Source: SIG437 sp045648985
GTDB taxonomy: Bacteria > Bacillota > Clostridia > UBA1381 > UBA9506
DNA length: 64,000 nucleotides
Direction of reading: 5' to 3'
Assembly (NCBI GenBank): GCA_045648985.1
Contig: JAZROZ010000028.1
Coordinates: 45,542 to 109,541 of the forward strand
Within the stretch, counting starts at the first letter, position 1. Each line of letters begins with the position of its first letter. The notes under the pieces are model-generated. The model was not told the DNA's origin, did not search any database, and worked only from the letters and a program-made list of their open reading frames with translations. Below are positions 1 to 7,116 of this stretch, piece after piece. A program made the translations under genes and the position numbers.

Positions 1-1
1 A

Positions 2-904
2 GATACAGAAAATGCGTCAAGTTCAGATGGTGCAGATTTTTGTTATATAAGAAATGGAGTTCAGGGAATCACAGATGAAAATACTTTCCTTGTAAAGTTT
101 AGGGGAAGAGCAGGTCTTTGGGATTATAACCTTGCTACAGGAGACGTGACACAGAGTTCAAGTACTTATGATGGTTATATGGGTGTATGGGGATATCCAC
201 AGTATGTTATAGATGGCGTTTTATATGGCTTAACGACAAAAGAAAAAGCGAATTCCACAACTACTAATTACAGCACAGCCTATCTTTTCAGTTATAATCT
301 ATCAGATAAAACATCCGTTGCTGGGAGTTCTTGTAATATAAATGACGCAACTTCACTCTTAAAAGTAGGTCAAGATTTATACTTAAATACTCAAAATTAT
401 AGTTGGGGTCAAACTAGTAGCACTTATAAGCCAGCCTATAAAAAAGTTACACTTTCTACTATGGGTACTTCTTCAACAACTTTAGAACACACAGTTCCAT
501 CCTATTTGGGCTATGACTACTCAATAGATAGTTTTGATGATGGTACTTATATCTTGCATGACATAAAACATATGGTGTCTTGGCGATTTACAGATTTATC
601 AGATATAGAGGCCTCTATTGTAGAGCCATATTGGGTATGTATAGGACAGCCTATTACAGTAGGAGAAAAAACTTATTTTATGGCTTACCATAGAGAAGGT
701 TTTTACTATGGAAATAATTACTCAAGTGCTACTAATATCAATGATTGTTTCCAAAATGTCAGTTATAGCACATCAAAGTATATGCTCTTAACAGGTGATA
801 TTGGTCCTTTACTTGCTTATGGGCAGTTCAGTAAAACCTATGAAAAGACAGCAGATATGGACTTCACAACCAATTATTATATAAATGTTACTTCAAGTAA
901 TTAA
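2..904 (+). CDS. Unrecognised repetitive protein, 5' end outside window
   Basis: The frame is open from base 2 to the TAA at 902-904, giving 300 visible residues, so the start lies left of the window; the internal GTG at 146 need not be a start. The protein is rich in Tyr, Ser, Thr, Asn and Gly with recurring short strands and turns (DGVLYGL, DGTYILHD, VGEKTYFMAYHREG). This spacing is typical of beta-propeller or other all-beta extracellular proteins. No signal peptide can be judged because the N-terminus is missing. There is no family I recognise, and it could be cargo of the element or part of a surface protein. Confidence 0.75.
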   Translation, partial: DTENASSSDGADFCYIRNGVQGITDENTFLVKFRGRAGLWDYNLATGDVTQSSSTYDGYMGVWGYPQYVIDGVLYGLTTKEKANSTTTNYSTAYLFSYNLSDKTSVAGSSCNINDATSLLKVGQDLYLNTQNYSWGQTSSTYKPAYKKVTLSTMGTSSTTLEHTVPSYLGYDYSIDSFDDGTYILHDIKHMVSWRFTDLSDIEASIVEPYWVCIGQPITVGEKTYFMAYHREGFYYGNNYSSATNINDCFQNVSYSTSKYMLLTGDIGPLLAYGQFSKTYEKTADMDFTTNYYINVTSSN

Positions 905-1187
905 AAATGATTTTGGACAGTTGAAAAATAAAATATTAATAAATTTAAAATTAGTAGGGTTATTTTTCCTGTTTGGACATAAATTGAAACAGTGTAACTA
1001 TATATTAATAAGACCTATTATAAATATACTATATATAATACAACAACATTGAAAAACTTATTAAACATAATACATTATGGAGATATAATCTTTTCTTCTT
1101 TTGTTGCTATTAGTGGTGGTGTTGTGTGATATAGCATATTAATTTATTATTCATAAACCACATCCTATTTTTTATTTTACTTATTCA

Positions 1188-1222
1188 AGATACGGGAGAT
1201 TTCATAGAAATCTCCCGTATCT
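1188..1222 (+). terminator. 15-bp perfect stem-loop
   Basis: Arms 1188-1202 and 1208-1222 are exact reverse complements around the loop CATAG, with a GC-rich core (CGGGAG). The downstream sequence is only moderately T-rich, and the hairpin lies 284 bases after the preceding stop. It separates the first gene from the restriction operon and may be a terminator. Confidence 0.5.
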
Positions 1223-1277
1223 CTTTGTATATATTGTAGTTTTTAGAGTTAAAAAGGTGTAAAATAGGTGTTTTATA

Positions 1278-1306
1278 TTGATTTTGAGCATTAGTTGTGA
1301 TATAAT
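1278..1306 (+). promoter_or_regulatory. Sigma-A-type promoter of the restriction-modification operon
   Basis: TTGATT at 1278-1283 and TATAAT at 1301-1306 are separated by exactly 17 bases, about 39 bases before the methylase ATG. A GGAGGAG ribosome binding site follows at about 1330-1336. Confidence 0.7.
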
Positions 1307-1344
1307 TTATTGTTGAGTAAGTGTATTAAGGAGGAGTTCCTTTT

Positions 1345-2358
1345 ATGAGTTATAAATCAATAGATTTGTTTGCAGGTATAGGTGGTATCAGAATGGGTTT
1401 TGACCTTGCCTTTGGTAAGGAAATAGAGACCACTTTTATAAGTGAGTGGGATGAATATGCACAGAAAACATACTATGCAAATTTTGGTGAAGATATTACA
1501 ATAGCAGGTGATATTACAAAAATTGATGAAAAAGATATACCTTCCTTTGATATATGCTTAAATGGTGTGCCCTGTCAAGCCTTTTCTTTGGCAGGTAAAA
1601 GACAAGGTTTTGAAGATGATTATCATGGTTTATGTAGAGGTACTTTGTTTTTAGATGTTGCCCGTATCTGTGATTATCACAAACCAAAAGTAATGTTTTT
1701 AGAAAATGTCAAAGGTATGGTGATGCATGATAAAGGTAGAACTTTTAAGATTATCTGCAAAACCTTTGAAGATTTAGGCTATACAGTTTATCATAAAGTT
1801 CTCAACTCTAAAGATTTTGGAGTTCCACAAAATAGAGAGAGAATTTATGTTGTGGCTTTTAGAAATGATTTAGATACAACAGGGTTTGATTTTCCTGCTC
1901 CTACTGATAGTACAAAAACCATTAGAGATATAATGGAAGAAAAACCTGTTGCTTCAAAATATTACCTTTCTACAACCTATTGGGAAACTCTTTTAAGACA
2001 TAAGGAAAGACACGCAAGTAAAGGACATGGCTTTGGGTATGAGATAAGAGACCTTGATTCAATAGCAGGTGCTATTGTGTGTGGTGGAATGGGTAGAGAG
2101 AGAAATCTAATTATAGATAAGCGCCAGACAGACCTGACACCAACTACACACATTAAAGGTGAGATTAATAAGTTGGGTATTAGAAAGATGACACCAAGAG
2201 AATGGGCAAGGTTACAAGGTTTTCCTGATAGTTTTAAGTTGCCTTTGGCTGATACTCACTTATATAAACAGTTTGGTAATAGCGTATCAGTTCCAGTAAT
2301 TCGTGCTATTGCAGAGAAGATTAAGGAAGTGTTAGATAGAAATGTGGAAATACAATAA
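1345..2358 (+). CDS. C5-cytosine DNA methyltransferase, M.HpaII-like (predicted CCGG)
   Basis: The enzyme transfers a methyl group from SAM to C5 of cytosine and protects host DNA from the linked endonuclease. Motif I (DLFAGIGG, residues 7-14), motif IV with catalytic Cys77 (GVPCQAFS), motif VI (ENV, 120-122), motif VIII (QNRERIY, 162-168), motif IX (TPREWARLQGFP) and motif X (KQFGNSVSVPV) are all present in the usual order. The target recognition region between VIII and IX (KYYLST, RHKERH, SKGHGFGYEI, GGMGRERNL) closely matches what I recall of M.HpaII, so CCGG is the likely target. At 337 residues it is close to the usual size. The GGAGGAG site precedes the ATG. Its 3' end overlaps the endonuclease gene by 17 bases. 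Confidence 0.95.
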   Translation: MSYKSIDLFAGIGGIRMGFDLAFGKEIETTFISEWDEYAQKTYYANFGEDITIAGDITKIDEKDIPSFDICLNGVPCQAFSLAGKRQGFEDDYHGLCRGTLFLDVARICDYHKPKVMFLENVKGMVMHDKGRTFKIICKTFEDLGYTVYHKVLNSKDFGVPQNRERIYVVAFRNDLDTTGFDFPAPTDSTKTIRDIMEEKPVASKYYLSTTYWETLLRHKERHASKGHGFGYEIRDLDSIAGAIVCGGMGRERNLIIDKRQTDLTPTTHIKGEINKLGIRKMTPREWARLQGFPDSFKLPLADTHLYKQFGNSVSVPVIRAIAEKIKEVLDRNVEIQ

Positions 2359-3406
2359 AGGTGAATGGAGTGAACTTTACACATTTGCATATATTTTGAG
2401 TTCTGGTATGCTTTATGCAGCAGATAAAGACCTTAATAAAATTGAAGAGATTTATTTCCCTGTAATCAAAGTCATTAGAGAAGAAACTGCAGGGCATCCT
2501 ATTGATTTCACCTGTGGTGAAATTATTAGGATTTACAAAGGTCAAGAATTGTTGAAAGAAGTGAAAAGGTCAGAGTTTGAAGAAGTGTTAGAGAAGTTAT
2601 ATAAAGAGATACCACAGGGCAGTAGAGCATTTGAGATAGATGGTATAGAAGAGTTCTTTAATGGGGTTTATTGTGAGAAAGTTAAAGCAAACTCAACCAA
2701 AAAGGAAGATATAACACTTCAACTTCATGATGTTCATACAGGTATAAGTCCTATATGTGGTTTCAGTATAAAGAGTTATTTGGGTGCTGACCCTACTCTG
2801 ATTAATCCAGGAGAAAATACTAATTTCACCTTTATAATAAATGGGTGTAGTGATGAACTTATGGATGAAGTAAATGGTATAGAAACTCGTACAAAATTGA
2901 TAGATAAAATGAATAGACTTATGGATGCAGGTTGTACATTTACTTTAACCAATTCTATTTCAGCACAATTTACTGAAAATTTGCAGTTCATTGATACCAT
3001 AATGCCAACATTCTTAAACTATATGGTACTCTATACATATCAGTATGCTTTAAGACACACAAAAGACATAATAGCAAAAATGAAAGAACTAAACCCACTA
3101 AACTTCTCTAATGTAGAGATGTACACATACAAATTTAAAAAACTGTTGTGTGCTTGGGCGTTGGGTTTGACACCAGAGCGTACAGATTGGTTAGGAACAG
3201 AAGATGCAAATGGTGGTTATATAACAGTAAAGAAAGATGGTTCTGTGGTGTGTTATCACTTATATAACAGGACAGATTTTGAAAATTACTTGTTTGACTA
3301 TACATATTTTGATAAACCATCTACTTCAAAGTATCACTACTTTAAGATATACAAGGAAGATGGGGTTTATAAGATAAAATTATGCTTACAGGTAAGATTT
3401 AGGTAG
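2342..3406 (+). CDS. Type II restriction endonuclease, HpaII-like (predicted CCGG)
   Basis: This 354-residue protein matches the HpaII endonuclease family in size and remembered motifs: the N-terminal NKGEWSELYTF, LYAADKDLNKI and YFPVIKVIRE, then the central KEDITLQLHD (121-130) and GFSIKSYLG (140-148) blocks. The central pair is a candidate PD-(D/E)XK-like active site with Asp123 or Asp130 and Lys144; which residues act catalytically is inferred. It overlaps the methylase gene by 17 bases, an arrangement that couples the two products. An AAGGAAG sequence lies 12 bases before the ATG. The gene appears full-length, so the system is probably active. Confidence 0.88.
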   Translation: MWKYNKGEWSELYTFAYILSSGMLYAADKDLNKIEEIYFPVIKVIREETAGHPIDFTCGEIIRIYKGQELLKEVKRSEFEEVLEKLYKEIPQGSRAFEIDGIEEFFNGVYCEKVKANSTKKEDITLQLHDVHTGISPICGFSIKSYLGADPTLINPGENTNFTFIINGCSDELMDEVNGIETRTKLIDKMNRLMDAGCTFTLTNSISAQFTENLQFIDTIMPTFLNYMVLYTYQYALRHTKDIIAKMKELNPLNFSNVEMYTYKFKKLLCAWALGLTPERTDWLGTEDANGGYITVKKDGSVVCYHLYNRTDFENYLFDYTYFDKPSTSKYHYFKIYKEDGVYKIKLCLQVRFR

Positions 3407-3414
3407 GTGTAATT

Positions 3415-4089
3415 ATGAGTGTAATAAATATAGAGATGTTCAATAATCACGTGAGACAAGTCAAGGAGTTCACCTTGACTTGTGATACTTTAGAAGATTA
3501 TTTGAGAAATATCAGATATAGTGGTGAAAATAGAATAAAAGATGAAGTTGTAGAGAACCTGCTCCTTCCACCTATTGCCCTTACCTTTTATAATAACTTT
3601 TATGAATGTGGTATCATACCAACAGAAACAGAACTCATAGATGAGTATTTAGAGCAGGAATACTTCAAAATTATGGGTGATGAAGTAGAAGTTAGTTATG
3701 ATAATCGTGTGGTAGTGGTGTCAAAAGAGGGTTTAATAGGTAGAATATTGAGAACTTATCCTTCTTTGATTAGAGATTTTCATTTTTACCTTATGGTATA
3801 TGAGAGCAGAGAATTTGATGCAGTTAGATACTCATTTATAGATGATTATCAGGGAAAAGTAGATTTGAAAATCTTATATAAAGGTAAGTGGTATAATGTA
3901 GGTCTGCTCTTGGGTAGTAAAAGGTCTTTGTTTTATAGATTCAAAAAGAAGTTCAGACATAAGGATGTAGATTTGATTTATATAGAGTTGAATAAATCTG
4001 AGGCTGATTGGGTTGGTGACTTTATGCTCTACACACAAACTCACTTAAAACAACTAATAAAACAAATCAAAAAATCAAAACCCCTTTAA
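3415..4089 (+). CDS. Third gene of the restriction operon, function unknown
   Basis: The 224-residue product is not one I recognise. It starts 8 bases after the endonuclease stop and ends just before a strong terminator, so it is co-transcribed with the restriction pair. Residues 1-65 look helical. Residues 143-182 contain GKVDLKILYKGKWYNVGLLL followed by GSKRS and a run of Lys/Arg, a strand-turn-strand pattern that resembles the core of PD-(D/E)XK nucleases, although the usual Lys is replaced (VGL rather than VxK). It might be an accessory subunit, a second nuclease or an unrelated passenger. The position suggests a link to restriction; the function is inference. Confidence 0.85.
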   Translation: MSVINIEMFNNHVRQVKEFTLTCDTLEDYLRNIRYSGENRIKDEVVENLLLPPIALTFYNNFYECGIIPTETELIDEYLEQEYFKIMGDEVEVSYDNRVVVVSKEGLIGRILRTYPSLIRDFHFYLMVYESREFDAVRYSFIDDYQGKVDLKILYKGKWYNVGLLLGSKRSLFYRFKKKFRHKDVDLIYIELNKSEADWVGDFMLYTQTHLKQLIKQIKKSKPL

Positions 4090-4097
4090 ACTTACAT

Positions 4098-4134
4098 AAT
4101 AAGCACCCGTTTCATTTTGAAACGGGTGCTTATT
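4098..4134 (+). terminator. 17-bp perfect stem-loop ending the restriction operon
   Basis: Arms 4098-4114 and 4118-4134 are exact reverse complements around a TTT loop, with core GCACCCG. It lies 9 bases after the stop of the third gene. The stem itself ends in TTATT and could also stop minus-strand transcription from 4233. Confidence 0.75.
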
Positions 4135-4232
4135 TAAGTGTTGGAAAAAATGAAATAAAATTTAGTGTCCATTAAAAAGGACAGTTTTATAGAGAAATTT
4201 ATATGATTTTTGAAAAAATATGAAAAGATATT

Positions 4233-4544
4233 TTATAAAAGTGTTGAAACAGCATTAATACTAAAAACTCTAATATCTTCATAACCTTTATTTTCTAAAT
4301 CTTCCTGATAATCTACCAAGTCAAAGTCCTCAATAAATTGCATAATTTGGGGTTGATTTTGTTTTAAAGTATTTCTATATTTTCGTAGAGTGGGTATATG
4401 ATACTTTTTAGGAAAAGCAACAACAAACCAGCCCTCTTCTTCCAAAGCGTAGTTTTCACAGGTCTTTTTGATAAAGTTAGAGAAGTATGAGTGAGTAGGG
4501 TTTAAAACCTTGTCAAGTTTTTCAGAAAAAGCATATAGTAACAT
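4233..4544 (-). CDS. Small orphan protein of the element
   Basis: The product has 103 residues. A good ribosome binding site (AAGGAG, 8 bases before the ATG at 4544-4542) supports a real gene. It is rich in aromatic residues and charged helices (WFVVAFPKKYHIPTLRKYRNTLK, split by a Pro) with no membrane segment, signal peptide or motif that I recognise. It lies convergent to the restriction operon and upstream, in its own direction, of nothing in the window. It could be an uncharacterised anti-restriction or regulatory protein, but that is a guess from location only. Confidence 0.65.
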   Translation of the reverse strand: MLLYAFSEKLDKVLNPTHSYFSNFIKKTCENYALEEEGWFVVAFPKKYHIPTLRKYRNTLKQNQPQIMQFIEDFDLVDYQEDLENKGYEDIRVFSINAVSTLL

Positions 4545-4769
4545 ATCAAGTTCTCCTTGTCATATTGGGTTATTGGACATTAATTATAAAAGTTCTGAGC
4601 ATATATTATAAAACAGTTGGGTATGATTATAAATAAATATTTTCACTTTAACACTCTTTAATCTTTCTTTTATTATAAAAGGTATGGTCTAAAATTATTT
4701 AGAGTTAAAAATTATGAAAATATTTAATTATAGAGAGGACTTTTGCTTGTCATTACTGTATTTTGTATT

Positions 4770-5363
4770 TTATTTTTCTGTTGTGTTGTTTTCTATTGAG
4801 TTTGTGGGGTTTTGCTCATATTCTTCAAAAAGTTTATATAAAGTTTGTCTGCTGATACCTAACTCTTTTGCAAGAGCAGTTTTTGTATATTCTCTGTTTT
4901 TCCACTTCTCATACCACTCTCCAAAGTTTTCAATAGAGATTGGTTTTCTTCCTTTGTACTTACCTTGTGCTTGAGCAATTTTGATACCTTCCATTTGTCT
5001 CTCGTGGTTGCATTCCAACTCGAAGGTATAAATAGCGCCAATCACGGTCAAAAGCAGTTTACCTACTGGAGTAGTGGTGTCTATATCTTCCTTTTTACTT
5101 TTTAAGCCAATCCCTCTGGATTCAAGGTCCTCCACGATAGTGAGAAGGTCTTTTGTGGACCTTGCGAGTCTACTGAAATCATGCACACAGATGATATCGC
5201 CACTTCTTGCAAAAGAAAGCAGTTCTTGTAGTTTAGGTCTATCAGCGGTTTTTGCAGATGCTTTTTCTTCAAAAATCTTCTCAACACCAAATTCTTCCAT
5301 AGTGGGATATTGGCGTTGTTGGTTCTGGTCTGTATGAGAGACTCTAACGTATCCTAATACCAA
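4770..5363 (-). CDS. Serine recombinase of the resolvase/invertase family
   Basis: The 197-residue protein has the small serine recombinase layout: a catalytic domain with Arg7 and nucleophile Ser9 (YVRVSHTDQN), the SRLARS motif (64-69), a long linker helix, and a C-terminal helix-turn-helix (KTALAKELGISRQTLYKLF, about 161-180). It would cut and rejoin DNA at a res or inversion site by a Ser-DNA intermediate. The start is TTG at 5363-5361, with AAGGAAAGG upstream and the family N-terminus directly after it. It is too small to be a large serine integrase, so it more likely resolves cointegrates or inverts a segment than integrates the element. A clear promoter lies at 5397-5425. Confidence 0.92.
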   Translation of the reverse strand: MVLGYVRVSHTDQNQQRQYPTMEEFGVEKIFEEKASAKTADRPKLQELLSFARSGDIICVHDFSRLARSTKDLLTIVEDLESRGIGLKSKKEDIDTTTPVGKLLLTVIGAIYTFELECNHERQMEGIKIAQAQGKYKGRKPISIENFGEWYEKWKNREYTKTALAKELGISRQTLYKLFEEYEQNPTNSIENNTTEK

Positions 5364-5396
5364 ATGGACTCACAACCTTTCCTTAATTTTGGTCAC

Positions 5397-5425
5397 ATCA
5401 TAACTCTTCAGTATAAAATCGTCAA
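5397..5425 (-). promoter_or_regulatory. Promoter of the serine recombinase gene
   Basis: On the minus strand TTGACG (5425-5420) and TATGAT (5402-5397) are spaced by 17 bases and lie about 35 bases upstream of the TTG start. The match to the sigma-A consensus is strong. Confidence 0.7.
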
Positions 5426-5552
5426 GCTAAACTTAAGAGATGGTTTACACTTTGTCAAAATAACCAGAAACCCACTCTATTTATACATAAAATCGTATAG
5501 TTTTAGAGATGTAAAAATTGTATGATATTAGCACACTCTAAAAATACAATAA

Positions 5553-5587
5553 AATATGGGTGGAACTCTGTGAGTTCCACCCATATT
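5553..5587 (-). terminator. Intrinsic terminator after the AcrVA2-like gene
   Basis: The arms 5553-5568 and 5572-5587 form a 16-bp perfect stem with a 3-base loop, one base past the stop codon. The minus-strand transcript continues into TTTTATTGTATTTT, a typical U tract. Confidence 0.85.
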
Positions 5588-5588
5588 A

Positions 5589-6782
5589 TTAAAATCTTAA
5601 TCTTACAATTTCTCTTGTAGGCATTTCAATTTCTTCACCTGTTTGGTTTATAAAAACAGCAGATACAAATTTTCTTCTTTTTACTCTTTCTTCACTACCA
5701 TCCTTTTTACCATACCAATAATGTTTCCAATGTGCTTTTCTCATATGTGGTCTCATATGGTATCCTGTTTTTCTATATCCTACTTCTCTTTCAGTATCAT
5801 TTTCACTTACTTCTACTTCTTCTGATTTAGTATATGCGTCAGGTGCATCACCTAAATATCTTCTATTTACTTCTTTACCACTTGCTAACTTTGCGTATGT
5901 ATCACCTAAACGGTATTCAGTATGTTCAAGGTCAGTTATTTTAGTCCTTTTAAGGTCAGGTTTGCGTGTTGCTTTTTTCACAAGTGTAAAGTCAGCATTA
6001 GAGCAGGCAAGATATGTAATAATCTGATTTACTTTGATTATTATTTCTAATGCCTTTTCTTCTCCTAAATCTCTAAATACGTGTGGGTTTAAAGCCTCTA
6101 ATATATCCCTTATTTCAACATCAGCAACATGTTCTTCTCCTGTTTCTCGTGATTTGATTGTGTATGTTTTGAAGTTGTATGCTAATGTAATCTTAAAGCA
6201 CTCATAGACTGGTCCTGTAAAATTGTTTTCAGTGTGCATTCTTTCGTCAGTAATAAATAAAACTTGTACCACACTGGCATTTTCTTCAAATCTCTGATGA
6301 TTGTCAAAGTAAACAAAAAAGCCAACATAATCTTCATTATAAAAAGACATAGGTAGGTCAACAAAAAAACTATAACAAGGAAGATAGACAATTTCTTCTG
6401 GTGCAAGTGCTTCATATTTATCATCAGTAAAATCTATATCCCAAAGTTCATCTATGAGTTGTGGTTGAAATTTATAGATTTGCTTAAATTGTTTCCAATT
6501 CAAAGCACAAGCAAAGTGGTCCACTATAATTTCAAATTGCTTACCAAACTTTGCAAAGGCTTGTGGATTCTTTTCAAGTATAAACTTGTAGATTTCCTTT
6601 GCTGTTACATATGAGAAAGGTCCTCTTTCTTCTCTGTTGCTTAAGTGTAACTCGTGTAATTCTTCATATAATCCTTCTTGTTCATTACATAATGGTTTGA
6701 TACAACCTGAAAAAGTATGGTTTAGAAATTTAGTTGCTGGATGAGTTGCAACTAATATGGGTTTCTTTGAAGATTTTTTCAT
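5589..6782 (-). CDS. AcrVA2-like protein, candidate anti-CRISPR
   Basis: The 397-residue protein resembles AcrVA2, a Cas12a inhibitor known from Moraxella elements that lowers Cas12a mRNA during translation. The similarity I can recall is in the C-terminal part: EYRLGD near 289, then RPHMRKAHWKHYWYG (344-358) and FVSAVFIN, against YQIGER, RPHIRRGHWHGYWQG and WQPAVFVN in AcrVA2. The N-terminal 280 residues are more divergent and the protein is about 75 residues longer than AcrVA2. An AGGAGG site lies 7 bases before the ATG, with its own promoter and terminator. No Cas12a gene is in the window. Homologues are carried by many mobile elements, so its target here may differ. Confidence 0.8.
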   Translation of the reverse strand: MKKSSKKPILVATHPATKFLNHTFSGCIKPLCNEQEGLYEELHELHLSNREERGPFSYVTAKEIYKFILEKNPQAFAKFGKQFEIIVDHFACALNWKQFKQIYKFQPQLIDELWDIDFTDDKYEALAPEEIVYLPCYSFFVDLPMSFYNEDYVGFFVYFDNHQRFEENASVVQVLFITDERMHTENNFTGPVYECFKITLAYNFKTYTIKSRETGEEHVADVEIRDILEALNPHVFRDLGEEKALEIIIKVNQIITYLACSNADFTLVKKATRKPDLKRTKITDLEHTEYRLGDTYAKLASGKEVNRRYLGDAPDAYTKSEEVEVSENDTEREVGYRKTGYHMRPHMRKAHWKHYWYGKKDGSEERVKRRKFVSAVFINQTGEEIEMPTREIVRLRF

Positions 6783-6816
6783 AACTTTTCCTCCTAAAAG
6801 TTTATTACTACTACTT

Positions 6817-6845
6817 AGTTTACCATAAATCTGTTATTTTGTCGA
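6817..6845 (-). promoter_or_regulatory. Promoter of the AcrVA2-like gene
   Basis: On the minus strand TCGACA (6845-6840) and TAAACT (6822-6817) are 17 bases apart, followed by a short leader with an AGGAGG ribosome binding site. One mismatch in the -35 box and two in the -10 box suggest moderate strength. Confidence 0.55.
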
Positions 6846-6887
6846 TGCAAAAATTACATTTTCTACCTTTTGTCAAAAATAAAAAAA

Positions 6888-6923
6888 TCCACCTGTGCAA
6901 TTTTTTCAAATTGCACAGGTGGA
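6888..6923 (-). terminator. Intrinsic terminator at the element boundary
   Basis: Arms 6888-6903 and 6908-6923 form a 16-bp perfect stem (core CCACCTGTGCAA). On the minus strand it is followed by a T-rich tract, so it stops transcripts arriving through the comM fragment about 30 bases after that fragment's stop codon. Confidence 0.75.
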
Positions 6924-6951
6924 AGTAGTATTAAAAAGGTGAGAAAAGCCT

Positions 6952-7080
6952 TTATTTATCAATATGGACTTTGTAGCCCACTTTCTCAAAGGACGGAAGA
7001 CCCTTTGAAACATCAGCCTCTACATCTACAATATATCCGTCTATACCAAAAAGACCGCAACTTTTAATCTTTGAAATCAT
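6952..7080 (-). pseudogene. comM: comM (yifB) 5' fragment, truncated by insertion
   Basis: Read on the minus strand from the ATG at 7080, the 42-codon frame begins MISKIKSCGLFGIDGYIVDV and continues through EADVSKGLPSF, the classical N-terminus of ComM/YifB, an AAA+ helicase acting in natural transformation. ComM should then read D-I-V-G-L-P-D and extend to about 500 residues. Instead it reads EKVGYK and stops at 6952. A GGGGGGAG ribosome binding site precedes the ATG. It follows the GT2 gene by 36 bases, so it was probably the next gene in that operon. The break marks the junction with the element. Confidence 0.85.
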
Positions 7081-7116
7081 AATACTCCCCCCGCCGTCTG
7101 TATTATCTATACTGTG

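Larger units (their letters stand above)
905..1344. other. 440-bp AT-rich intergenic region
   Basis: There is no coding frame with a ribosome binding site here. The region contains one perfect 15-bp hairpin (1188-1222), a small dyad near 970-993 (CTGTTT and AAACAG arms) and a good promoter for the methylase gene at 1278-1306. The rest is featureless AT-rich sequence. Confidence 0.6.
1..6950. mobile_element. Right part of an integrated genetic element inserted in comM
   Basis: The stretch holds accessory genes only: a truncated unknown protein, a CCGG-type restriction-modification pair with a third gene, a small orphan gene, a serine resolvase and an AcrVA2-like protein. It abuts a ComM (YifB) coding sequence that breaks off after about 31 residues at 6952-7080, so the right boundary lies near 6950-7000. 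By eye it is more AT-rich than the rest and uses AGA, TTA and ATA codons heavily. No integrase large enough to drive integration is visible, so that gene and the other end should lie left of position 1. The boundary is an inference from the broken comM reading frame. Confidence 0.65.

Noticed and set aside
4714..4974. 86-codon plus-strand open frame with hydrophobic N-terminus
   Set aside because: It overlaps the conserved 3' end of the serine recombinase gene on the other strand, lacks a ribosome binding site and has no family resemblance.
4770..5363. Serine recombinase as the integrase of the element
   Set aside because: At 197 residues it has only the catalytic domain and a small helix-turn-helix; large serine integrases have a long C-terminal region, so an integrase outside the window is more likely.
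6870..7067. 65-codon plus-strand frame near the element boundary
   Set aside because: It runs through the terminator stem and antisense to the comM fragment, whose protein similarity is clear.
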